The notes under the pieces were generated by a model. The model did not search any database. It was not told where the DNA came from and saw nothing but the letters and a program-made list of their open reading frames with translations. A stretch of 64,000 nt of DNA from Paracoccus sp. S3-43 (lineage in GTDB: Bacteria > Pseudomonadota > Alphaproteobacteria > Rhodobacterales > Rhodobacteraceae): positions 910,001-974,000 of the forward strand of contig NZ_CP119082.1 in NCBI RefSeq assembly GCF_029027965.1, written 5' to 3'. Every line of letters starts with the position of its first letter. The first letter of the stretch is position 1. The position numbers were made by a program, and so were the translations under genes. Positions 32,620-41,184 of the stretch are shown in pieces.

Positions 32620-33939
32620 GTGGAACAGGCGCGGCTTGGCGGGAATCATGGACACTGGCTGCACGATTCGGCGCACCAGGCCTATCTGGCAAACGACGCG
32701 CGCCGGTCGCTGGATTTCTTCGACGCAAGCGCCGGGCCGGAGGGCGGGCTGGTCACGCTGGACGAGGCGGGCCGCCCCCTGCCGGGGGGCCTTCAGGAAC
32801 TGCATGTGACGACGCGGCTGGTCCATTCCTGTGGGCTGGGCCAACTGGCCGGGCGCCCCGACCGGGCGGACATCATCGACCGGGGGATGGCGACCCTGTG
32901 GCGCGGGCATCGCGACGGCCGGCACGGCGGCTATGTCTGGGCGCTGTCGGGCGGGGCGGTGGCGGACGGCACCAAGCTGGCTTACGGCCATGTCTTCGTG
33001 CTGCTGGCGGCCTCGACCGCCAAGCTGGCGGGCCATCCCGATGCCGACCGGCTGCTGGACGACATCGCGCAGGTGCTGGAGGATCGCTTCTGGGACGCCG
33101 ATGCGGGGCTGTTTCGCGACGAATTCACCCGCGACTGGCAGCCGTTTTCCACCTATCGCGGCATGAACGCCAACATGCACGGGGTCGAGGCGCTGCTGGC
33201 TGCGCATGAGGCGACGGGCAACAGCGAAGACCTGCGCCGCGCGGGCGGCATCCTGGAGTTCTTCATCGTGGGCCAGGCGGCGGCGCAGGGCTGGCGCATC
33301 CCGGAACATTACGATGCCGACTGGCGCCCCGATCCCGGCTATGCGGGCAATCCGATGTTCCGCCCGGCAGGCACCACCCCCGGCCATTCCTTCGAGATGG
33401 CGCGCCTGCTGCTGCAACACTGGGATCTGGCCGGGCGGCCCGGCACGGACGCGCCCCGGCAGGCCCGGCTGCTGGTCGAAACGGCGCTCTCCGACGCCTG
33501 GCTGGGGCAGGGCGGGCTGGCCTATACGCTGGACCGGAACGGCAAGGTGGCGCGCCCCGACCGATACTGGTGGCCCGTGACCGAGGCGATCGGCGCGCTT
33601 GCCGCCCTGATCAAGCTGGATCCGCGCCCCGAGGGCGAGGACTGGTATCGCCGCTTGTGGCGCTTTGCCGACGGCGCCCTGATCGACCGCGACCGGGGCG
33701 GCTGGTTCCCCGAACCGGGCGGACCCGCCGCCGGGGGGCAGTTCCAGGGCAAGCCCGACATCTATCACGCCTTGCAGGCCGATCTGTTCCCGCTGGCGCC
33801 CGGCCTGTCGCGCCTTTCCGCCGCCCTGGCGCGGGCCGCGCCGCTGAAAGCCTGTTCCGGGGTGCATTTTCGACGCAAGCGCCTATCTAAGACCCCGAAC
33901 GAACAGGCAAGGACAAGACGAACCGATGGTTCAGGATAA
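32620..33939 (+). CDS. AGE-family sugar epimerase/isomerase
   Basis: 439 residues, (alpha/alpha)6 barrel of the N-acylglucosamine 2-epimerase superfamily. Conserved barrel motifs: FSTYRGMNANMHGVEALLAA, TTPGHSFEMARLLL, and RYWWPVTEAIGALAAL with His/Glu active-site residues. The pattern fits YihS/mannose isomerase-like members. Start is GTG at 32620 with AGGGGGG 8 bases upstream; the ORF stays open leftward but is non-coding there. The last 14 bases overlap the next gene. Confidence 0.82.
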   Translation: MEQARLGGNHGHWLHDSAHQAYLANDARRSLDFFDASAGPEGGLVTLDEAGRPLPGGLQELHVTTRLVHSCGLGQLAGRPDRADIIDRGMATLWRGHRDGRHGGYVWALSGGAVADGTKLAYGHVFVLLAASTAKLAGHPDADRLLDDIAQVLEDRFWDADAGLFRDEFTRDWQPFSTYRGMNANMHGVEALLAAHEATGNSEDLRRAGGILEFFIVGQAAAQGWRIPEHYDADWRPDPGYAGNPMFRPAGTTPGHSFEMARLLLQHWDLAGRPGTDAPRQARLLVETALSDAWLGQGGLAYTLDRNGKVARPDRYWWPVTEAIGALAALIKLDPRPEGEDWYRRLWRFADGALIDRDRGGWFPEPGGPAAGGQFQGKPDIYHALQADLFPLAPGLSRLSAALARAAPLKACSGVHFRRKRLSKTPNEQARTRRTDGSG

Positions 33940-35344
33940 CGGTTTCGCGGGCCCGATCCTGCATTTCCGGGGCTGCGATGCCGATGGCTTGCGCCTGGCG
34001 GCGGTCACGATCCGGCCCGACGCCGCGTCCCCGCCCGGCGCGCTGGCGACCCAAGGCGGGGCGGTCCAGCCGGTGCTGCTGGCGCGGGTGGCGGGGCTGT
34101 CGGTCTGGCGGCACGATTTCACCCTGGGCGCGGGCGAAGGCGGATACAGCCTGGACGGGCGCGGTCATCCGGTGGCGACCCGGCTGGACGGCGACATCCG
34201 CATCGCCTTCCTGTCCTGCAACGGAGAAGAGACCGGCGATCTGGACCGCGACGGGTCCGAGCGCAACCGGATGTGGGCGCGGCTGGCCCAGGATCACGCC
34301 CGCGCGCCCTTCGCCCTGCTGCTGCAAGGCGGCGACCAGATCTATGCGGACGAGGCGACCCACGGCCACCCCCTGTCCGATGGCTGGCCCGACCGCGTTC
34401 CCGACGACCCCGCCCCGGCGGATCTGGCGGATCTGACCCGTCATCTGGAGGCGAAGTTCGTCCAGCGTTATCTGATGGTGCTGGCGGCCGAAGGCTGTGC
34501 CGATCTGTTCGCCAGCCTGCCCTCGCTGTCGGTCTGGGACGATCACGACATCTGCGACGGCTGGGGGTCGCTGCCCGAAAGCCGCACGGTCTCGGCGGTG
34601 GGGCAGGCGCTGTTTGCGGTCGCGCGGCGCATGTATCTGCTGTTCCAGCACGGTGCGACGGACGGCGATGTGCCCGCGCTGTTCATGGACCCCGCCGGCC
34701 GCAACCTGGGCTGGCGGCGCGATCTGCCGGGGGTGACGCTGTTCGCGCCCGACCTGCGGTCGGAACGCCACCGCCGCCGGGTGATGGGCGATGCGGGCTG
34801 GGCGGCGGTCGACTCGCTGCGGCCCTCGGGCGATCACGTCTTCATGGTGTCCAGCGTCCCGCTGTTGGGGCCGCGCCTGTCGCTGCTGGAATCGCTGATG
34901 ATGGCGATCCCCCGGATGCAGCATTACGAGGACGACCTGCGCGACCAATGGCAAAGCCACGCCCATCGCGACGAATGGCGGCGGATGCTGGGCCAGATCC
35001 TGCGGATGCGCCAGGCCGCCCCGGTCACGGTCCTGTCGGGCGAGATCCACCTGGCGACGCGGGCCGAGATGGGACCGGAGCATACGAAAATCCACCAGCT
35101 TGTCGCATCCGGCATCTCGCATCGCGCGCCGCCCCGCGCCTATGCCCGCGCGCTTGGCCTGTTCGCGGGACTGGGCGATGCGCCCTTGCAGGGCCACCCC
35201 ATCGCGATCCGCCCCCTGCCGGGCCAGAAGCACCGCTATGTCGCCGAACGCAATTTCCTGACGCTGGATCGCCGGGGCGGGCGGTGGAGGGCGGTCTGGC
35301 ATCTTGAGGACAGCGGCCCGACGCCGCCGCTGGCGCTGGACTAG
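33926..35344 (+). CDS. PhoD-like metallophosphatase
   Basis: 472 residues. Calcineurin-like phosphodiesterase motifs: IAFLSCNGEE, LLLQGGDQIYADE, SVWDDHDICDGWGS, and TVLSGEIHLATRAEM, the order found in alkaline-phosphatase-D-like proteins. No Tat or Sec signal peptide, so it should be cytoplasmic, unlike true PhoD. Translationally coupled to the AGE-family gene; the pair may act on sugar phosphates, an inference from context only. Confidence 0.82.
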   Translation: MVQDNGFAGPILHFRGCDADGLRLAAVTIRPDAASPPGALATQGGAVQPVLLARVAGLSVWRHDFTLGAGEGGYSLDGRGHPVATRLDGDIRIAFLSCNGEETGDLDRDGSERNRMWARLAQDHARAPFALLLQGGDQIYADEATHGHPLSDGWPDRVPDDPAPADLADLTRHLEAKFVQRYLMVLAAEGCADLFASLPSLSVWDDHDICDGWGSLPESRTVSAVGQALFAVARRMYLLFQHGATDGDVPALFMDPAGRNLGWRRDLPGVTLFAPDLRSERHRRRVMGDAGWAAVDSLRPSGDHVFMVSSVPLLGPRLSLLESLMMAIPRMQHYEDDLRDQWQSHAHRDEWRRMLGQILRMRQAAPVTVLSGEIHLATRAEMGPEHTKIHQLVASGISHRAPPRAYARALGLFAGLGDAPLQGHPIAIRPLPGQKHRYVAERNFLTLDRRGGRWRAVWHLEDSGPTPPLALD

Positions 35345-35910
35345 CGTTCCAGGACCAGCAGGTCGCCCTCGAAACTGACGCGGGCGAAGGTGCGCAGATA
35401 GGACATGCCCAGCAGCGACCCGTCCAGGTCGGCGCCGATCACCCAGGCGCGGACATTGCGGTCCACGATGTCGCCGATGGCGATTTCCCTGATGGTGACG
35501 GGGGCCGTCTGGACCCGGCCGTTCGCGGTCATCGCCGTGCCGACATAGGCCAGCCCGTCGGGATCCAGCCCCACGCGCCGCGCATCCGCCGGGCCAAGCG
35601 CGATGGATGACGCGCCGGTATCGACCATGAAGCGCACCTCCTGCCCGTTGACCTGGGCGGTCAGGTGGAAATGGCCGTCGCGGCCCACGGGAATCTCGAT
35701 CTGGCCGCCGTCCAGCACCTGCTGGCGCGGGGCGTTGCCGTCGATATACCAGGTCGCGGCCAGCGTGGCGCCGGCGAAGATCACCGCCCACAGCATGATC
35801 TGGCGCAGCACCTGCCCGCCGCGTCCCGCCAACTCGAAGATCATCGCGCCGCCGATCACCAGCAGAAGCAGGCCGTAATAGACAACCTGCATGGTGTCGT
35901 CGCCGGTCAT
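35341..35910 (-). CDS. Membrane-anchored retropepsin-like aspartic protease (TIGR02281 type)
   Basis: 189 residues. Two N-terminal membrane segments (VVYYGLLLLVIGGAMIFEL and IMLWAVIFAGATLAATWY), then a periplasmic single-lobe aspartic protease domain with FMVDTGASSIAL (catalytic DTGAS) and LGMSYLRTFARVSF. Would work as a dimer. Starts at 35910, overlapping the marC stop (ATGA). Its stop overlaps the convergent PhoD-like gene by 4 bases. Confidence 0.88.
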   Translation of the reverse strand: MTGDDTMQVVYYGLLLLVIGGAMIFELAGRGGQVLRQIMLWAVIFAGATLAATWYIDGNAPRQQVLDGGQIEIPVGRDGHFHLTAQVNGQEVRFMVDTGASSIALGPADARRVGLDPDGLAYVGTAMTANGRVQTAPVTIREIAIGDIVDRNVRAWVIGADLDGSLLGMSYLRTFARVSFEGDLLVLER

Positions 35911-36527
35911 CGGAACAATCCCGATCCCTTGAGCCCGTCGATCACGAACTGCACCGACAGCGCCGCCAGCAGCATCCCCAGCAGGCGCGTCACCACCATC
36001 ACCCCGGTCCGCCCCAGGGCATGGGCCAGGGGGGTGGCGATCACGAACAGCGCCATGGCGATGGCCAGCACGGACAGCATCACCGCGTTCACCATGACCA
36101 TATGTCCGATGCCGGGCGATTCCCCCATCAGCAGGATCATCGAGGCCAGCGCCCCCGGACCCGCCAGCAGCGGCATCGCCAGCGGAAAGACCGAGGGGTC
36201 GTGATGCAGCGGATCGGCCTCGCCCTGGTTCTCGCGCCGCTCGGTCCGGCGTTCGAACAGCATGTCCAGCGCCGTCAGGAACAGCAGCAGGCCCCCCGCG
36301 ATGCGAAAGGCGGAAATCGAGATGCCGATGGCCTCGAGGATGGATTTGCCCGCGAAGCCGAAGATCATCATCAAGACGGCGGCGATGGCCAGGGCGCGAA
36401 AGCCGATGCGGCGGCGCTGCGCCGCGCCCATGCCGGGCGTCAGGGCGATGAACACCGGCGTCAGCCCGATCGGGTCGATCACCACGAACAGCGTGACAAA
36501 GGCGGTGACATACAGCGACAGGTCCAT
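35907..36527 (-). CDS. MarC family integral membrane protein
   Basis: 206 residues with six predicted helices: [20 protein letters not shown] (with the conserved DPIG) and [20 protein letters not shown] are family marks. Function of MarC proteins is unknown; the old link to multiple antibiotic resistance is not supported. Coupled to the protease gene. Confidence 0.92.
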   Translation of the reverse strand: MDLSLYVTAFVTLFVVIDPIGLTPVFIALTPGMGAAQRRRIGFRALAIAAVLMMIFGFAGKSILEAIGISISAFRIAGGLLLFLTALDMLFERRTERRENQGEADPLHHDPSVFPLAMPLLAGPGALASMILLMGESPGIGHMVMVNAVMLSVLAIAMALFVIATPLAHALGRTGVMVVTRLLGMLLAALSVQFVIDGLKGSGLFR

Positions 36528-36730
36528 TCCGTCTTATGACCCGCACGCCCGGCCCTGCCAAGCCGGGCGGCCGGGGGCAGGGCTTTCAAAATACCGTCAG
36601 TTTGTCGCAGATTAATGACGAGGGCCCCGAATCATGGCAGTTGGGGTTTCGCTGCGGGGGCCAAGGCTCTATATTCCGCAGATTGGTTGAACCCAGGTCA
36701 TCGGCCTGGCTTTGGAACTGGAGAACTGAA

Positions 36731-36994
36731 ATGCACATGCCGTCCCCCATGGCACTGCTCGTCATCGCCATCGTGGTGCTGGTCCTGTTCGGCCGCGGCA
36801 AGGTATCCTCGCTGATGGGTGAAGTCGGCAAGGGCATCACCGCCTTCAAGAAGGGCATCAACGACGGCAACGCCGAAACGGCCGCCGACCGCAACGCCGC
36901 CCTGGACAAGCCCGTCCCGCCCGCCGCCCCTGTCCAGCCCGTGCCCGGCGCCGAGGCGCGCGACGTGACCCCCTCGAACGAACCCCGCGTCTGA
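36731..36994 (+). CDS. tatA: Sec-independent translocase subunit TatA
   Basis: 87 residues: one N-terminal membrane helix ([19 protein letters not shown] with the FGRGK hinge), an amphipathic helix ([16 protein letters not shown]), then a disordered Pro/Ala tail. TatA forms the pore for folded proteins. GGAG lies 8 bases before the ATG. First gene of tatABC; the TATATT at 36669-36674 could be its -10. Confidence 0.95.
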   Translation: MHMPSPMALLVIAIVVLVLFGRGKVSSLMGEVGKGITAFKKGINDGNAETAADRNAALDKPVPPAAPVQPVPGAEARDVTPSNEPRV

Positions 36995-37021
36995 TCCCGC
37001 GACCGGGACAGGGGTTCCAGA

Positions 37022-37507
37022 ATGCTTGATGTCGGGTGGAGCGAACTGCTGCTGATCGGTGTCGTCGCGCTGATCGTCATCGGTCCCGAGGATTTGCCGA
37101 AGCTGTTTCACACCCTGGGCCGCATCACGGCCCGGGCCCGGTCCATGGCGCGCGAATTCACAAGCGCGATGGAGGATGCGGCCAAGGGCAGCGGCATCAA
37201 CGAGGCTACGAAGGATCTCAGGGACTTGAAGAACTTAACCTCGAAAAAGTCCCTGGGCCTGGACGCGCTGGACCGCGCCGCGACCCGGTTCGAGCAATGG
37301 GATCCCAAGGCTGGCCGGGAGAAATCCACGCGTGCCGCGCCCGATCCGGCGGCGCCCGCCGCGCCCGCCGATACCCGGCCCCTGGACGCGCCCCCGGTGC
37401 CCGCTGCCATGCAGGCCGCGAACGAAGCCGCCGCTGCCCCGATGCCGGTTTCGGACAGCCCGCGCCGTATCGCCGGTGTCCGCCGTTCGGACATGAAGGA
37501 CCATTAA
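37022..37507 (+). CDS. tatB: Sec-independent translocase subunit TatB
   Basis: 161 residues. Short membrane helix (MLDVGWSELLLIGVVALIVIG with the Glu typical of TatB), GPEDLPKLFHTLGR hinge, then an amphipathic and a long Ala/Pro-rich tail. With TatC it binds twin-arginine signal peptides. tatC starts directly after its TAA. Confidence 0.94.
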   Translation: MLDVGWSELLLIGVVALIVIGPEDLPKLFHTLGRITARARSMAREFTSAMEDAAKGSGINEATKDLRDLKNLTSKKSLGLDALDRAATRFEQWDPKAGREKSTRAAPDPAAPAAPADTRPLDAPPVPAAMQAANEAAAAPMPVSDSPRRIAGVRRSDMKDH

Positions 37508-38362
37508 GTGGCATCGCACAACGCCGATGAGCTGGACGACAGCTCGGCCCCGCTGATCGAGCATCTCAAGGAATTGCGCACCCGCCTGGTCTGGTCGGCC
37601 CTGGCCTTCGTGGTGGCGATGATCCTGTGCTATCTGGTCTGGAACCCGATCTACAACTTCCTGACCCAGCCGATCTGCGCCGCGTTGCAGGACCGGGGCC
37701 AGGAATGCGGGCTGATCCTGTTGAAGCTGCAAGAAGGCTTCACGGTCGCGCTTCGGATTTCCTTCTTCGGCGGCTTCATCCTGGCCTTTCCGGTCATCGG
37801 CTATCAGTTGTGGCGCTTCGTGGCGCCGGGACTTTACCGCAGCGAGAAGCGGGCCTTCCTGCCGTTCCTGGTGGCCTCGCCGGTGATGTTCGCCCTGGGC
37901 GCGGCCTTCGCCTATTACGTCATCCTGCCGATGGTGTTTTCGTTCTTCCTGGGCTTCCAGCAGGGTCCGCTGGCGCTGCCCGACGATTCGACGGGGGTCG
38001 AGGCCTCGGCCAACAGCCATCTGGCGGGCATCGTCTTTCAAGGCTCGGTCAGCGAATACCTGAACCTGACCACGCGCTTCATCCTGGCCTTCGGGCTGTC
38101 CTTCCAGCTGCCCGTGGCGCTTGCGCTGATGGGCCGGGCGGGGTTGGTATCGGCCCAGACGCTGGCCAGCACACGCCGCTATGCGGTGGTGATCATCCTG
38201 ACCCTGGCGGCCTGCCTGACGCCGCCCGACGTGGGCAGCCAGCTTGTGTTGTTCTCGGTTGTTTACGGGCTTTACGAGATCTCGATCCAGATCGTCCGCC
38301 AGATCGAGAAATCGCGCGAAAAGGAACTGCGCGCCCAGGGGTTGTGGGACGAGGACGCCTGA
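37508..38362 (+). CDS. tatC: Sec-independent translocase subunit TatC
   Basis: 284 residues with six membrane helices; the family marks [14 protein letters not shown] near the N-terminus and [21 protein letters not shown], plus LTPPDVGSQ. Start is GTG, directly abutting the tatB stop. Overlaps the DUF815 gene by one base (TGATG). Confidence 0.96.
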   Translation: MASHNADELDDSSAPLIEHLKELRTRLVWSALAFVVAMILCYLVWNPIYNFLTQPICAALQDRGQECGLILLKLQEGFTVALRISFFGGFILAFPVIGYQLWRFVAPGLYRSEKRAFLPFLVASPVMFALGAAFAYYVILPMVFSFFLGFQQGPLALPDDSTGVEASANSHLAGIVFQGSVSEYLNLTTRFILAFGLSFQLPVALALMGRAGLVSAQTLASTRRYAVVIILTLAACLTPPDVGSQLVLFSVVYGLYEISIQIVRQIEKSREKELRAQGLWDEDA

Positions 38363-39201
38363 TGCCCGACGACCTGCGCCGCATCGCCGAGGCGCTGGAG
38401 CGCCTTGCCCCGCCGCCCATTCCCGCCCCGACCTTTACCGAGGCCAGTGCCTATGTCTGGCATCCCGATCCCGACCGGCTGGAGCCTGTGGGCAGCGTGG
38501 CCCGCGTCGATCTGGTGCAGCTGATCGGCATCGACCGGGCCAAGCGGATCCTGCTGGACAACACCCTGCAATTCGCGCGCGGCTTCGGCGCGAACAACGC
38601 CCTGCTGTGGGGCGCGCGGGGGATGGGCAAGTCGTCCTTGGTCAAGGCCGTCCATGCCGAGGCCGTGGCCCAGGGCCTGCCGCTGGTGCTGGTCGAGATC
38701 GCCCGCGACGACCTGGGGTCGGTGGGGCGGTTGCTGGCGATCCTGGGACGCGCCAGCGACAAGCGGTTCCTGCTGTTCTCGGACGACCTGTCCTTCAGCC
38801 ATGACGACACGCAGTATAAATCGCTGAAGGCGGTGCTGGACGGCGGCATCAGCGGGCGGCCCGCGAATGTGATCCTTTACGCCACCTCGAACCGCCGCCA
38901 CCTGATGCCGCGCGACATGATCGACAACGAACGCGCCACGGCGATCCATCCGGGCGAGGCGGTCGAGGAAAAGGTTTCCCTGTCGGACCGCTTCGGGCTG
39001 TGGCTGGGCTTTCATCCTTGTTCGCAGGACGAGTATCTGGCGATGGTCCGGGCCTATTGCGATGCCTATGGCCTGGACATCGACGACGATACCCTGCGGG
39101 CCGAGGCGATCGAATGGCAGGCCACGCGCGGCGGCCGATCGGGCCGGGTGGCCTGGCAGTTCTTCACCGATCTGGCCGGGCGGCACGGGGTGGCGGTTTA
39201 A
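38362..39201 (+). CDS. DUF815 family P-loop ATPase
   Basis: 279 residues. Walker A WGARGMGKSSLVKA, Walker B-like RFLLFSDDLSF, and the family segments ANVILYATSNRRHLMPRDM and LSDRFGLWLGFHP. An AAA-like ATPase of unknown role, often found next to tatC in Rhodobacteraceae. The tight overlap with tatC suggests co-expression, not necessarily a Tat role. Confidence 0.87.
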   Translation: MPDDLRRIAEALERLAPPPIPAPTFTEASAYVWHPDPDRLEPVGSVARVDLVQLIGIDRAKRILLDNTLQFARGFGANNALLWGARGMGKSSLVKAVHAEAVAQGLPLVLVEIARDDLGSVGRLLAILGRASDKRFLLFSDDLSFSHDDTQYKSLKAVLDGGISGRPANVILYATSNRRHLMPRDMIDNERATAIHPGEAVEEKVSLSDRFGLWLGFHPCSQDEYLAMVRAYCDAYGLDIDDDTLRAEAIEWQATRGGRSGRVAWQFFTDLAGRHGVAV

Positions 39202-39238
39202 GCCGGGGTCGCAGGCGGGATCAGGAGACGTATACGTT

Positions 39239-39274
39239 CCCCCGCCCTTTGAAGCGCCCGCTTGGGGGCGGGGG
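39239..39274. terminator. Possible terminator-like hairpin after the tat operon
   Basis: CCCCCGCCC and GGGCGGGGG pair around an 18-base loop between two convergent genes. There is no T run on either side, so termination is uncertain. Confidence 0.35.
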
Positions 39275-39299
39275 CAGAAAAGGCGATGGCCTTCGCCAG

Positions 39300-40970
39300 T
39301 CAGGCCTCGGTGTCCTGCTTCGCCAAGGCCGCTTCCCGCATCTGCGTCAGGGTCTGGCGCGGGGTCAGCGCCTCGGGAGAGATGTCGAGGTCCAGCAGGG
39401 CGCCGGTCTTGGACCCCATCGCCCTCGCGAAGGCGGCGGCGAATTCGCCGGTCGCGGCCACCCGTTCGGCATGGAAGCCATAGGCTTTCGCCAGCATCAC
39501 GAAATCCGGGTTCTGCATGGTCGTGCCCGACACCCGCGCCGGATAGGTCCGTTCCTGATGTGCGCGGATCGTGCCGTAGATGCCGTTGTTCAGCACCAGC
39601 ACGATGGGTTGCGCGCCTGCCTGCGCGGCCGTCGCCAGTTCCGCGCAGGACATCTGGAAATCGCCGTCGCCCGCGAAGCAGACCACCGTCCGCGCCGGAT
39701 GGGCGATCTTCGCGGCGATGGCGGCGGGCAGGCCATAGCCCATGGCGCCCGATTGCGGGGCCAGCAGCCGCGCCCTGGGACCGAAGGCGAAGAACTTGTT
39801 CGGCCAGACCGCGAAGTTTCCCGCCCCGTTGGTCAGGATCGCGTCCTCGGGCAGGGACTGGCGCAGGTGGTCCATGACCGCGACCATGTCCACGGGCGAC
39901 GGCTGCGCGGGCGCCTGCATCGAGGCCAGATATCCCGACCGCGCGGCCTTGCGCCAATCGACCCACGGTCCCGTGACCGGCCGCAGCGCATGGGCAAGCG
40001 CGTTCGGCCCCGCCTGGATCCCCAGGCGCGGCTGATAGATCTTGCCGATCTCGGCATCCGAGGCATGGGCGTGGATCAGCACCTGTTCCGGCTGCGGCAC
40101 CCGCAGCAGCGTATAGGCGTCGGTCGTCATTTCCCCGAAGCGCACGTTGACGGCCAGCAGCACGTCGCATTCCGCGATCAGGCGGCGGACATGGGGCGGC
40201 ATCCCCACGCCCGCCTCGCCCGCGTAAACCGGCGAGGTGTTGTCGAAGCAGTCCTGGAACCGGAAGGCCGCCAGGACGGGGATGTCGGACGCCTCGGCAA
40301 AGCGTTGCAGGGCGGTCTTGCCGGCATCCGTCCAGGTGCAGCCGCCGGTCAGGATCAGCGGGCGCCGCGCCTCGGCCAGCAGGGCCAGGGCTTGGTCCAG
40401 GGCGGCGGGCAGGGGCGCGGGTTCGGCGATCCGGGACGGGCCGGTCAGGGGCTGCGCGTCGGTGGGGGCGGTCAGCATGTCCTCGGGCAGGGCGATCACG
40501 ACGGGGCCGGGGCGGCCGGTGGTGGCGGTCTTCCAGGCGCGGGCCAGGATTTCCGGGATGCGGTCGGCGCGGTCGATCTGCACGGCCCATTTCGCCATGC
40601 TGCCGAACACCGCCGGATAGTCGATCTCCTGGAACGCCTCGCGCCCGATCATGTCGGTGCCGACCTGGCCCACCAGGACCAGCATCGGCGCGCTGTCCTG
40701 CATGGCGGTATGGATGCCGATGGCGGCGTTGGTGACGCCCGGCCCGCGCGTCACCAGGCAGATGCCGGGCTGTCCGGTCAGCTTGCCCCAGGCGGCGGCC
40801 ATGAAGGCCGCGCCGCCTTCATGGCGGCACAGCACGAAATCCAGCCGCCCGCGCGTGTCGTGCAGCGCGTCCAGCACCGCCAGATAGCTTTCGCCCGGAA
40901 TCCCGAAGGCCTTGGTCGCGCCAAGCGCCATCAGGCAATCCACCAGCAATGCCCCGCCGTTCCGTGTCAT
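39300..40970 (-). CDS. Thiamine-diphosphate-dependent enzyme, acetolactate-synthase-like
   Basis: 556 residues with the three-domain layout of the POX/ALS family. N-terminal Pyr domain with the catalytic Glu in LCRHEGGAAFMA; TPP-binding motif GDGDFQMSCAELATAAQAGA near residue 445. It is not clearly IlvB: no regulatory ilvH follows and the central domain is divergent. May be a catabolic decarboxylase or oxidase. Single gene. Confidence 0.82.
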   Translation of the reverse strand: MTRNGGALLVDCLMALGATKAFGIPGESYLAVLDALHDTRGRLDFVLCRHEGGAAFMAAAWGKLTGQPGICLVTRGPGVTNAAIGIHTAMQDSAPMLVLVGQVGTDMIGREAFQEIDYPAVFGSMAKWAVQIDRADRIPEILARAWKTATTGRPGPVVIALPEDMLTAPTDAQPLTGPSRIAEPAPLPAALDQALALLAEARRPLILTGGCTWTDAGKTALQRFAEASDIPVLAAFRFQDCFDNTSPVYAGEAGVGMPPHVRRLIAECDVLLAVNVRFGEMTTDAYTLLRVPQPEQVLIHAHASDAEIGKIYQPRLGIQAGPNALAHALRPVTGPWVDWRKAARSGYLASMQAPAQPSPVDMVAVMDHLRQSLPEDAILTNGAGNFAVWPNKFFAFGPRARLLAPQSGAMGYGLPAAIAAKIAHPARTVVCFAGDGDFQMSCAELATAAQAGAQPIVLVLNNGIYGTIRAHQERTYPARVSGTTMQNPDFVMLAKAYGFHAERVAATGEFAAAFARAMGSKTGALLDLDISPEALTPRQTLTQMREAALAKQDTEA

Positions 40971-41184
40971 GTCGCCCCCCGTGTCCGGGCCAGCTTACCG
41001 GCGAAGCGGCGCGGCTGCCAGCGTCAGTTCGACGCACAGGCCGGGGCGGGCGCGAGGGGCGGGATCGGCCTCGGCCGCCCCGGTCGATTTTGCTCGACCG
41101 TCCGCCTTGCCGCACCGTCGCCGCTTGCGGCCTGCGCGATCCGTGCCTAGTTTCCGGCCTCACATCTGGAATTTGCGGTGCGCG

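Noticed and set aside
39300..40970. IlvB acetolactate synthase of branched-chain synthesis
   Set aside because: No ilvH or other ilv gene nearby and a divergent central domain; only the broad TPP-enzyme call is supported.
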